Shown here piece by piece: positions 8,467-13,996 of a DNA stretch of 13,996 nt (positions are counted from its first letter, which is position 1; each line of letters begins with the position of its first letter). This DNA is from Nodosilinea sp. BSH.14. GTDB taxonomy: Bacteria; Cyanobacteriota; Cyanobacteriia; Phormidesmidales; Phormidesmidaceae. The DNA is taken from NCBI GenBank assembly GCA_023264315.1, contig JALQST010000037.1, positions 1-13,996 of the forward strand. The letters are read 5' to 3'. The notes below the pieces were generated by a model, which had not been told where the DNA came from, did not search any database, and saw only the letters and a list, made by a program, of their open reading frames with translations. The translations under genes were made by a program, and so were the position numbers.

Positions 8467-8508
8467 GGTGCATTGCTCCGCGAATGCACCCTACGGTTAT
8501 GTACCCTA
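8467..8508. repeat. Palindromic repeat between ctaC and ctaD
   Basis: GGTGCATT (8467-8474) and AATGCACC (8483-8490) are perfect inverted arms around GCTCCGCG. CCTACGGTTA follows (8491-8500), then a second CCCTACGG. The palindrome differs by about one base over 20 from the reverse complement of the copy near 6660-6680, so the two belong to one family. The CTA at 8506-8508 is the ctaC stop codon read on the minus strand. The element fills about a third of the 116-base ctaC-ctaD gap, and I see no coding potential in it. Confidence 0.75.
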
Positions 8509-9498
8509 CGGGTTGGACAATCGGGCCAGTTGGGCTATTTGGGTGGCTTCGATGGGGATGTCTTGGGCGATTTGCGTGAGGTACTCGGCGTCGGTCATCG
8601 TTGCGGGATTGACGGCAACGGTTTCGGCGGCACCGGGCAGTTCGGCGACACGGCTGGCTTCCCAGGCGGCGTAGTCTTCGAGGGAGTGGACGATGACCTG
8701 GGTTCTCATGCCGCCGTGGTAGGCTCCACAGAGTTCAGCGCAGACAACGGGATAGGTGCCTTCTTTGGTGGCCACAAAGCGCAGTTCGGCGGGTTGTCCG
8801 GGCAGGGCGTCTTGCTTCAGCCGGAATTGGGGCACCCAGAAGGAGTGGATTACGTCCTGGGCTTCAATCAAGAGCTGCACGTCTTGGCCGACGGGGACAT
8901 GGAGTTCGCCATCCACAATGGCCGTGTCGGGGTAGCGGAAAATCCAGGCGTACTGCATTCCGGTGACGTTAACCGTGAGGTCAGGTCTATTGCCTTCCAC
9001 CATGGGCGATGCGCCAAAGCCGTAGACCTGGCGGGATCCACCTTCCCCGGCCTGAGCCAGCATGGGGGAACCGACATCGACCATTTCGTGTTGGGGTGCT
9101 TGGGCCATCATCATGCCGCCGTGGTGGTGGCCACCGGGGGCAAAGCCGCCCATGTCTTGAAACACCACCACGCTATAGAGTCCCAGGCCCACCACGATGA
9201 TGGCTGGAATCGCTGTCCAGAACGCCTCTAGGGGCAGGTTGCCCTCGATGGGGAGGCCGTCGGTATCATCGCCCTTGCGGCGGCGAAAACGAATCAACGA
9301 GTAAATAATAGTGCCCTGCACGACGATGAATAGAGCCGTGCCAATCGTGACCATGACATTAAAAAAGTCATCCACCAAAGGCGCTTGTTCTGAGGCTTGG
9401 ACAGGCAGCAGGTTGTTATTTTGCCCGTACCACAGACTGATCAGGGTCACGACAATCCCAATCACCAGGGTCCACAACGGGGCCGGAATTTGTTGCAT
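8506..9498 (-). CDS. ctaC: Cytochrome c oxidase subunit II (CuA subunit)
   Basis: Membrane-anchored subunit that accepts electrons from cytochrome c6 or plastocyanin at the binuclear CuA centre and passes them to subunit I. The 330 residues start with a hydrophobic segment at 8-24, then two further membrane helices at about 44-68 and 93-113. A periplasmic/lumenal cupredoxin domain follows. CuA ligands are His218 (DVIHSFWVP) and the CAELCGAYHGGM motif: Cys253, Glu255, Cys257, His261 and Met264. GMQYAWIFRYP, which holds the aromatic electron-entry residues, is at 180-190. Between the last helix and the cupredoxin domain is an unusual His/Met-rich linker at 117-139 (GGHHHGGMMMAQAPQHEM). First of the three cta genes. 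Its TAG stop falls in a dispersed repeat. A candidate promoter lies at 9626-9655. Confidence 0.96.
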   Translation of the reverse strand: MQQIPAPLWTLVIGIVVTLISLWYGQNNNLLPVQASEQAPLVDDFFNVMVTIGTALFIVVQGTIIYSLIRFRRRKGDDTDGLPIEGNLPLEAFWTAIPAIIVVGLGLYSVVVFQDMGGFAPGGHHHGGMMMAQAPQHEMVDVGSPMLAQAGEGGSRQVYGFGASPMVEGNRPDLTVNVTGMQYAWIFRYPDTAIVDGELHVPVGQDVQLLIEAQDVIHSFWVPQFRLKQDALPGQPAELRFVATKEGTYPVVCAELCGAYHGGMRTQVIVHSLEDYAAWEASRVAELPGAAETVAVNPATMTDAEYLTQIAQDIPIEATQIAQLARLSNP

Positions 9499-9625
9499 AG
9501 CCGATCTCCACGGGGGAGGTACGAGGGTTGGAAACAGAATTTAACGCAGCCGCCAAAAAATTAGGCCGCCGTCTATGGCATCCTAAAGCCCAAGTCTTTG
9601 GAGGGCGGCAAAACTTTGGATTTGC

Positions 9626-9655
9626 TTTAGAGTGTTCCGCCTCGGTGCTTATCAA
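9626..9655 (-). promoter_or_regulatory. Candidate promoter for ctaC
   Basis: On the minus strand TTGATA (9655-9650) and TCTAAA (9631-9626) are separated by 18 bases, giving 5/6 and 4/6 matches to the -35 and -10 consensus. The predicted transcript would have a leader of about 120 bases before the ctaC ATG. The region 9499-9782 otherwise shows a small CCGCC/GGCGG palindrome at 9720-9735, downstream of the lipoprotein gene and without a T-tract, and no gene. The call is by consensus match only. Confidence 0.35.
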
Positions 9656-9782
9656 AAATCCATAAACATTTCATAATCCTACGGCTGACCTAGGAAACCT
9701 GTGAGTCGCCAAGTCCTAGCCGCCTAATCTGGCGGGAATGAAGCTTCCCCCGGATCCTCGCGCCGTGGGAGAGGGAAGGTTG

Positions 9783-11711
9783 CTAAATATAGGGCTGTTT
9801 GCGCAGATCGGGTTGGGGCCGTTCGGGTGGTGGGGCAACCTGGTCGGGAGCAAGCGTTTTCTCACCGGCAGACTCATCGCCATTGCCAGATTCCCCTGGC
9901 TCCAAGGGCTGAAAATCCAGGCGAGGCTCGGTCATGTAGGGCTGGGTGAGGTAGGGCTCGATCAGTTCGGGCATCACCATGGTTGGGACGTCGGATTCGC
10001 TGGGCGTGGCTTCTCTAGGGGCAGATTTCTCTAGGGATTCTGGGGCGTCCGTGACCTCAGGCACCTCATACACTGGGATCGGTGGGGGTTCTGGGGTAGC
10101 TTCTGGCGGAGCGTTGCCAAAGCCAGGTAGAGTCTGCTGTTGTGCCCAATTTTTCCAGCGTTTCATCATGCCCTTGCCTCGCTCCATGGGCGACGCGGGA
10201 GACTTCATTGTCTGGCTTTGGGAGGACTGGGTTTGCGTTTGCAGAGGCTGGCTGGGGGCGGCATCTGTGGCGAAGGCATCAGGAATCACGACGGCTTTGC
10301 TATCTGGGATTGCGGTGGTTTCGGATGCGGCGGCAGATTCCGTTGCAGGTTCAGGGGTGGCGGATTCGGGGATGGGTTCGTCCGCAGCCTCAACCTCATC
10401 CACGGCCTCAACCTGTGGCTCAAACGCAGATCCTTCAGCCTCAGTCGGGACGGGGATCGTTGGGATTTCCGACCCTGGCTCCCCTGATTCCGAGGGGTCA
10501 GAGGGTTTCGAGGGCTCCAGGTCAGGGGTTTCGGGCTTCGCAACGTCTAGCTCGGAGGCTTCCAGATCGGTTTCTTCCAGGCTGGGGGTGTCAAGATCCG
10601 TCGCGTCTAGATCGGCTTCATCGAGATCCGCCCCTGGGGTCGGCACGGCTTTGAGATCGGTGTCTGCTGTCGATGAATTAATCTGCGGTGCTGGCGTTTC
10701 TAAGGAGGTCGCGGGTACAGTGTCCTCGGCCTCGTCGGTTGACTCTGAGGCGGACTCCGGCGCGGGCGGGGTGTAGGTGGGGTCAATGATGCTGGCAACG
10801 GCTTTGAGGTCGAGTTCGCCGCGCACCAGGCGAGACAGAGTATCGGTGCCTCCGGGCTGATAGTCGATGATGCGGACGGTGTTGTTAAAGCGGTTGTCGA
10901 TGGGGCGTCCGGTTTCGTCGATTAGTTCCAACTGCACCCAGTTTTGACCGGGCTGGAAGCCTTTTAGGTAAATGGGCTGCCATTGGTCAAACACAAAGCT
11001 TTGGCCGTTGACGGTGCAGCGGATCCGCCAGTCGTGGAGGTCGTCTTTGGGATCGGCCTGGGCGCTGAGGTGCAGGGGCGCATTGGTGAGGTAGAAGTCC
11101 AGCATGATCGGCTCGGCCCCGTAGGTGCCCTGGGGGCGGCTGTAGGTGAGCAGGGGAGCGCTGGCGTTGACCTCGTTTTGAGGGGTGGGGGCAAAGACGT
11201 GGAAGGTGCGCTGATCAAAGGCTCCTTCGTTTTTAAAGCTTTCGTGCCAGGGGCGAGAGGCGAACACGCGCAGGGTGTGGGTGCCGGGGGCTAAGTCTTT
11301 CAGTACCAAGGGTTCTGAGGCATCGTAGACGGCCTGGTAGGGCTGGTCGTCTAAAAACACATGGAGGTGGGGGCCAAGCTGCCAGGTTTCGTCCTTGAAT
11401 AGGGGCAACCCGCGCACCTGGAACCGCACTGACACCGTGGCACTCTCCACCACTTCCCCCGGTCGGGGGCTGAGAATCCGCACCTGGGGGGTGTAGGCGT
11501 CGATGATTTGTTTCAGGGTGTCTAGGGTTTCCGGCGGCGACACCTCGGCCATGGGGCCAGCCAGCAGGTTTGGCGTTTCCGTGGGTTCCGACAACAGCAC
11601 CGTGGGCTCCGTGGGTTTGGCGCAGCCCACCATGGCCCAGGTCAACATGATCATTGCCAGAAAAGCGACAATCCGCTGCCCGTAGCGGATGCCTCCCTGT
11701 CCCTTAGTCAT
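9783..11711 (-). CDS. Large acidic lipoprotein of unknown function, upstream of ctaC
   Basis: Function unknown. The 642-residue product starts with a basic N-terminus and a hydrophobic stretch ending in MVGC, so Cys30 is the likely lipidated residue of a lipoprotein signal peptide (the lipobox is slightly non-canonical). Two folded segments follow. One, at about 76-173, looks like an Ig-like beta domain (VRILSPRPGEVV, GPHLHVFLDDQPYQ, GTHTLRVFASRPWHESF). The other, at about 180-290, contains LLTYSRPQGTYGAEPIMLDF and RIRCTVNGQSFVFDQW. From about 315 to the end the chain is Pro/Glu/Ser/Thr-rich and probably disordered. It includes a five-residue DL-type repeat tract at 361-390 and a basic patch (MMKRWKNWAQQQ). 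The folded part resembles conserved cyanobacterial proteins of unknown role (from memory, not searched). It lies 284 bases before ctaC on the same strand and is divergent from a tetR gene. Confidence 0.85.
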   Translation of the reverse strand: MTKGQGGIRYGQRIVAFLAMIMLTWAMVGCAKPTEPTVLLSEPTETPNLLAGPMAEVSPPETLDTLKQIIDAYTPQVRILSPRPGEVVESATVSVRFQVRGLPLFKDETWQLGPHLHVFLDDQPYQAVYDASEPLVLKDLAPGTHTLRVFASRPWHESFKNEGAFDQRTFHVFAPTPQNEVNASAPLLTYSRPQGTYGAEPIMLDFYLTNAPLHLSAQADPKDDLHDWRIRCTVNGQSFVFDQWQPIYLKGFQPGQNWVQLELIDETGRPIDNRFNNTVRIIDYQPGGTDTLSRLVRGELDLKAVASIIDPTYTPPAPESASESTDEAEDTVPATSLETPAPQINSSTADTDLKAVPTPGADLDEADLDATDLDTPSLEETDLEASELDVAKPETPDLEPSKPSDPSESGEPGSEIPTIPVPTEAEGSAFEPQVEAVDEVEAADEPIPESATPEPATESAAASETTAIPDSKAVVIPDAFATDAAPSQPLQTQTQSSQSQTMKSPASPMERGKGMMKRWKNWAQQQTLPGFGNAPPEATPEPPPIPVYEVPEVTDAPESLEKSAPREATPSESDVPTMVMPELIEPYLTQPYMTEPRLDFQPLEPGESGNGDESAGEKTLAPDQVAPPPERPQPDLRKQPYI

Positions 11712-11737
11712 GGCCGTTGCCCTACCCTAGAGTTTGC

Positions 11738-11766
11738 ATTATTACCATAGGGCACTTTCGGGTCAT
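11738..11766 (-). promoter_or_regulatory. Candidate promoter for the lipoprotein gene
   Basis: On the minus strand ATGACC (11766-11761) and AATAAT (11743-11738) are spaced by exactly 17 bases, with 4/6 and 5/6 matches to the -35 and -10 consensus. The -10 lies 26 bases before the ATG at 11711, which would give a short leader. The same intergenic region carries the unseen promoter of the divergent tetR gene. Confidence 0.4.
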
Positions 11767-11864
11767 TCGAGCGTTGGGCCAGACGGGGCCGCCCAGGGCC
11801 GCTGGGGCGACAATGCCTCACATTTTGTGTGGTTATGTGAATCCCGCCGTTTCCCCTTTCATTC

Positions 11865-11893
11865 AGGATGCACAATGCTGGTTAGGGCATCCT
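11865..11893. promoter_or_regulatory. Inverted repeat upstream of tetR, possible operator or hairpin
   Basis: AGGATGC (11865-11871) and GCATCCT (11887-11893) are perfect 7-base inverted arms with a 15-base spacer, ending 51 bases before the chosen tetR start. The spacing is wider than in typical TetR operators, so this may be an mRNA hairpin or chance. It is recorded because it is the only clear dyad in the region between the two divergent genes. Confidence 0.22.
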
Positions 11894-11944
11894 CAACAGG
11901 GGCCTAGGGGGTTCTCCCCGTTTGCTATCTGCGGGGTATGGGGC

Positions 11945-12550
11945 ATGGTGCCGTTCTTTAAGGCTGCGACAGAAACCGACACCGAAGCAAGGATATTGCA
12001 GGCGGCGCTCAAACTTTTTGCCCAGAAGGGCTATAGCGGCACCACCACCCGAGACCTCGCCCAGGCGGCGGGGGTGGCAGAGGGCACCCTGTTCCGACAT
12101 TTTGAAACCAAAAAAGCCATCCTAGTGGCCGTGGCCAGTCAGGGCTGGGTCGAAATCCTCACCGATCTGCTGACGGAACTGAGCGAAATGGCGAGCTACA
12201 AAGCCATTGGCCAGGTGATGCAGCGGCGAATGCTGAACCTCCAGCGCAATTCGGCCCTGATGCGGGTGTGCTTTATGGAGGCCCAGTTTCATCCAGAACT
12301 GCGGGAGCAAATTCAAACCGAAGTGATCGGCAAAATGATTGATGTGGCCGAAGCCTTCTTCCAAACCGCCATGGATCGCGGGGTTTATCGCCCCATGAAT
12401 GCGCGGATGGTGGCCCGCGTGTTTTTGGGCATGTTCACCGTGGCCGGGTTTAGCCAAGAAACCCTCGGCGATACCGCTGGATCCGCCCAATCCATGAAGG
12501 AACTGGCGGAATGCCTCACCGATATTTTCCTCAATGGGGTGTTGGCCTAG
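11945..12550 (+). CDS. TetR/AcrR-family transcriptional regulator
   Basis: A DNA-binding repressor-type regulator whose ligand and targets are unknown. With the ATG at 11945 it has 201 residues. The N-terminal TetR DNA-binding domain runs from about 12 to 60 (ARILQAALKLFAQKGYSGTT, then the helix-turn-helix TRDLAQAAGVAEGTLFRHF and KKAIL). An alpha-helical C-terminal domain for ligand binding and dimerisation follows (MRVCFMEAQFHPELREQIQT; FQTAMDRGVYRPM; ARVFLGMFTVAGF). The open frame extends 76 codons further upstream to 11717. That extension is rich in Cys, Pro and Gly, looks nothing like a TetR N-terminus and covers the divergent promoter region, so I excluded it. No strong Shine-Dalgarno is seen. 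It is divergent from the lipoprotein gene and 145 bases upstream of hslO on the same strand. Either could be a target. Confidence 0.92.
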   Translation: MVPFFKAATETDTEARILQAALKLFAQKGYSGTTTRDLAQAAGVAEGTLFRHFETKKAILVAVASQGWVEILTDLLTELSEMASYKAIGQVMQRRMLNLQRNSALMRVCFMEAQFHPELREQIQTEVIGKMIDVAEAFFQTAMDRGVYRPMNARMVARVFLGMFTVAGFSQETLGDTAGSAQSMKELAECLTDIFLNGVLA

Positions 12551-12641
12551 GCCCCGAGCCCCGCTTCTAAGGCCCAACCCCGCCCGCCACTCCGCCTGAG
12601 CCCGACCCTAGCCATCAGCGCCCCTACTTTCGCGCCTCCTT

Positions 12642-12670
12642 TTGCCATGGGCGACAAAACAGGTTAAGAA
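12642..12670 (+). promoter_or_regulatory. Weak candidate promoter for hslO
   Basis: TTGCCA at 12642-12647 matches the -35 consensus at 5/6. At 17-18 bases spacing the -10 position reads TAAGAA or AAGAAT, a 3-4/6 match. It lies 25 bases before the hslO ATG. hslO may also be read from the tetR promoter, since I see no clear terminator in the 145-base gap. An AAGGAG (12675-12680) precedes the ATG by 15 bases, further than usual for a Shine-Dalgarno. Confidence 0.28.
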
Positions 12671-12695
12671 TAGTGAAGGAGCTTGGTGAACGTCC

Positions 12696-13607
12696 ATGGC
12701 AGATCAATTAATTCGCGCCACCGCCGCCGGGGGAGGAATCCGAGTGGTCGGGGTCATCACCACAAAACTCACGGAGGTTGCCCGCCAGCGGCACCAACTG
12801 TCCTACGTGGCCACGGCGGCCCTGGGGCGCACCATGGCGGCTGGGCTTTTACTAGCCTCCAGCATGAAGCGCCCCCAATCCCGCGTCAATATTCGGATCA
12901 AGGGAGACGGCCCCCTCGGCGGCATTCTGGTCGATGCGGGCCTAGACGGCACCGTGCGCGGCTATGTGGATAACCCTGCCGTAGAACTTCCCCCCAACGC
13001 CGCCGGTAAGCTAGACGTGGGTGCTGCCGTGGGGCGTCAAGGCTATGTGTATGTCGTGCGCGACGTGGGCTATGGCTACCCCTACTCCAGCACCGTCGAG
13101 CTCGTCTCTGGAGAAATTGGCGAAGACATCACCTACTACCTGGCTACCTCCGAGCAGACTCCCTCCGCCCTAGCCCTCGGGGTCTATGTGGGAAGCAATG
13201 GCGTGGAGGCCGCCGGGGGCCTGCTCCTACAGATTCTGCCTCGCGCCGCCGAAGACCTCGAAATGGTGGCCACCCTCGAACAACGCTTGTCCAGCCTGAC
13301 AGGCTTCACTCCCATGCTGCGGGCCAACAAAACCTTGCCCCAAATCTTCGAGGATCTGGTGGGCGACATGGGCCTCACAATTCTGCCCGAGAGCCAGCTC
13401 GTTCGCTTTCACTGCCCCTGCTCCTTTGAGCGGATGCTAGGAGCTTTGAAAATGCTCGGGGAAGATGAACTGCAAGATATGATTGAAAAAGACAACGGGG
13501 CCGAAGCCACCTGTCATTTTTGCAACGAAATCTATCGCACCAGCAGCGACCAACTGGCCGAATTGATTGCCGATTTGCAACAGGATCGCCAGGAAGCCAA
13601 CCGCTAG
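12696..13607 (+). CDS. hslO: Hsp33 redox-regulated molecular chaperone
   Basis: Cytosolic holdase chaperone activated by oxidation. When its zinc-binding cysteines form disulfides it dimerises and protects unfolding proteins. The 303 residues show the N-terminal Hsp33 core (MADQLIRATAAGGGIRVVGV, then RTMAAGLLLASSMK and IKGDGPLGGILVDAG). The VGSNGVEAAGGLLLQILPRA segment and a linker region follow. The C-terminal zinc centre has all four cysteines: Cys240 and Cys242 in HCPCSFERML, and Cys273 and Cys276 in CHFC. The C-X-C plus C-X2-C arrangement is diagnostic. Length is normal. The ATG at 12696 gives the standard N-terminus. It follows a TetR gene on the same strand and is followed by repeat DNA. 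A thiol-switch chaperone fits the oxidative load of a photosynthetic cell, but no regulation is visible beyond the weak promoter noted. Confidence 0.97.
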   Translation: MADQLIRATAAGGGIRVVGVITTKLTEVARQRHQLSYVATAALGRTMAAGLLLASSMKRPQSRVNIRIKGDGPLGGILVDAGLDGTVRGYVDNPAVELPPNAAGKLDVGAAVGRQGYVYVVRDVGYGYPYSSTVELVSGEIGEDITYYLATSEQTPSALALGVYVGSNGVEAAGGLLLQILPRAAEDLEMVATLEQRLSSLTGFTPMLRANKTLPQIFEDLVGDMGLTILPESQLVRFHCPCSFERMLGALKMLGEDELQDMIEKDNGAEATCHFCNEIYRTSSDQLAELIADLQQDRQEANR

Positions 13608-13705
13608 AAGGTTTGCAAACATCTCTTCGAGAAAGCCTCTTACCTGCGCTGAAGATCGACAAGATGGCTGTTCTCGACTCAGTAGATCGCAACATCCTTG
13701 TAAGA

Positions 13706-13797
13706 CCTCACCCCCAGATCCTCTCCTCGTAGGATACGGGGGGTGGAACCTCATCCTAAATCCCTCTCCCTGAGAGAGAGGGATTTAGGGTGAGGTT
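13706..13797. repeat. Long hairpin repeat and a degenerate copy downstream of hslO
   Basis: Bases 13747-13768 and 13776-13797 are 22-base inverted arms (AACCTCAtCCTAAATCCC with its complement) around a 7-base loop. The single non-identical position would be a G-U pair in RNA. A degenerate left-arm copy (CCTCACCCCCAGATCC) lies just upstream at 13706-13726 in the same orientation. The type CCTCACCCTAAATCCCTCTC is a familiar dispersed cyanobacterial repeat (from memory). It may end the hslO transcript or protect its 3' end. No T-tract follows. Confidence 0.7.
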
Positions 13798-13824
13798 CAG
13801 ATGAGATGCCTAGTGAGATGGAAT

Positions 13825-13995
13825 TTAGATACTGTTTCGCAGGCGATTTTTGGTGCGGGAACTGAGCTGTTGATCGATCATGGCTCGATCCCAGGAGGCC
13901 CAACCGCTCATGCGCTTTTGGGCTTGGCAAACCTGGTGATTATCCGACAGACGGTTAATCAAATCTGCCTCGTAGGATCGTTGGCGAGAACTCAT
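13825..13995 (-). CDS. Small hypothetical protein at the window edge
   Basis: A 56-codon frame runs from an ATG at 13993-13995 to TAA at 13825-13827. I do not recognise it. The product is basic and polar, with no membrane segment or signal peptide, and contains MSGWASWDRAMIDQQLSSR in the middle (residues 29-47), followed by a Lys/Arg-rich end. Codon use looks like that of the neighbouring genes, and the frame begins only one base from the window edge, so the ATG may be internal to a longer gene or the true start. It converges on hslO with the long hairpin between them. No function can be assigned. It could also be a chance ORF. Confidence 0.45.
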   Translation of the reverse strand: MSSRQRSYEADLINRLSDNHQVCQAQKRMSGWASWDRAMIDQQLSSRTKNRLRNSI

Positions 13996-13996
13996 G

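Noticed and set aside
8428..9231. 267-codon plus-strand open frame opposite ctaC
   Set aside because: It is antisense to the well-supported subunit II gene. Long shadow frames are expected with this codon bias.
9979..10776. 265-codon Ser/Gly-rich open frame on the plus strand
   Set aside because: It is the antisense shadow of the low-complexity tail of the lipoprotein gene, and its composition mirrors that tail. No domain is recognisable.
11717..11944. 76-codon in-frame upstream extension of the TetR gene
   Set aside because: The extension is Cys/Pro/Gly-rich, unlike TetR N-termini, and lies over the divergent promoter region. The ATG at 11945 gives a normal-length protein.

Overview
The window looks like ordinary chromosomal DNA from a cyanobacterium. 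It is GC-rich by eye and strongly biased to G/C at third codon positions. The assignment rests on three gene families: a SigG-type group 3 sigma factor, a compact ctaC-ctaD-ctaE cytochrome c oxidase cluster of cyanobacterial type, and a TetR/Hsp33 pair. Dispersed palindromic repeats and short heptanucleotide tandem repeats fit a filamentous or Leptolyngbya-like genome. That lineage is an inference, since no rRNA or other marker is present.

Layout. The left edge holds the first 472 residues of carB on the minus strand. A 358-base divergent intergenic region follows. Then come lysS, ilvN and dapB on the plus strand, with ilvN and dapB only 6 bases apart. dapB converges on sigG. A leftward block follows, listed here in its own 5'->3' direction from high to low coordinates: a 642-residue lipoprotein of unknown function, ctaC, ctaD, ctaE, a likely terminator, and sigG. 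Divergent from the lipoprotein gene are a TetR-family regulator and hslO on the plus strand. A 56-codon reading frame on the minus strand ends at the right edge.

Function. The left third is amino-acid and nucleotide housekeeping: carbamoyl phosphate for arginine and pyrimidines, lysyl-tRNA charging, the regulatory subunit of branched-chain amino-acid synthesis, and lysine/diaminopimelate synthesis. The middle encodes subunits II, I and III of the aa3-type terminal respiratory oxidase, plus a cell-envelope lipoprotein that may or may not belong with it. The right end holds a redox-regulated chaperone and a possible regulator.

Novelty. I found no defence island, CRISPR array, phage or transposase gene. 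The most distinctive structure is a family of dispersed palindromic repeats in the gaps of the oxidase cluster. Their ends coincide with the stop codons of ctaC and ctaD, and a heptamer array runs up to the ctaE start codon. Other points worth checking are the uncharacterised lipoprotein, the His/Met-rich loop in CtaC, a sigG with no anti-sigma gene downstream, and the small ORF at the right edge.
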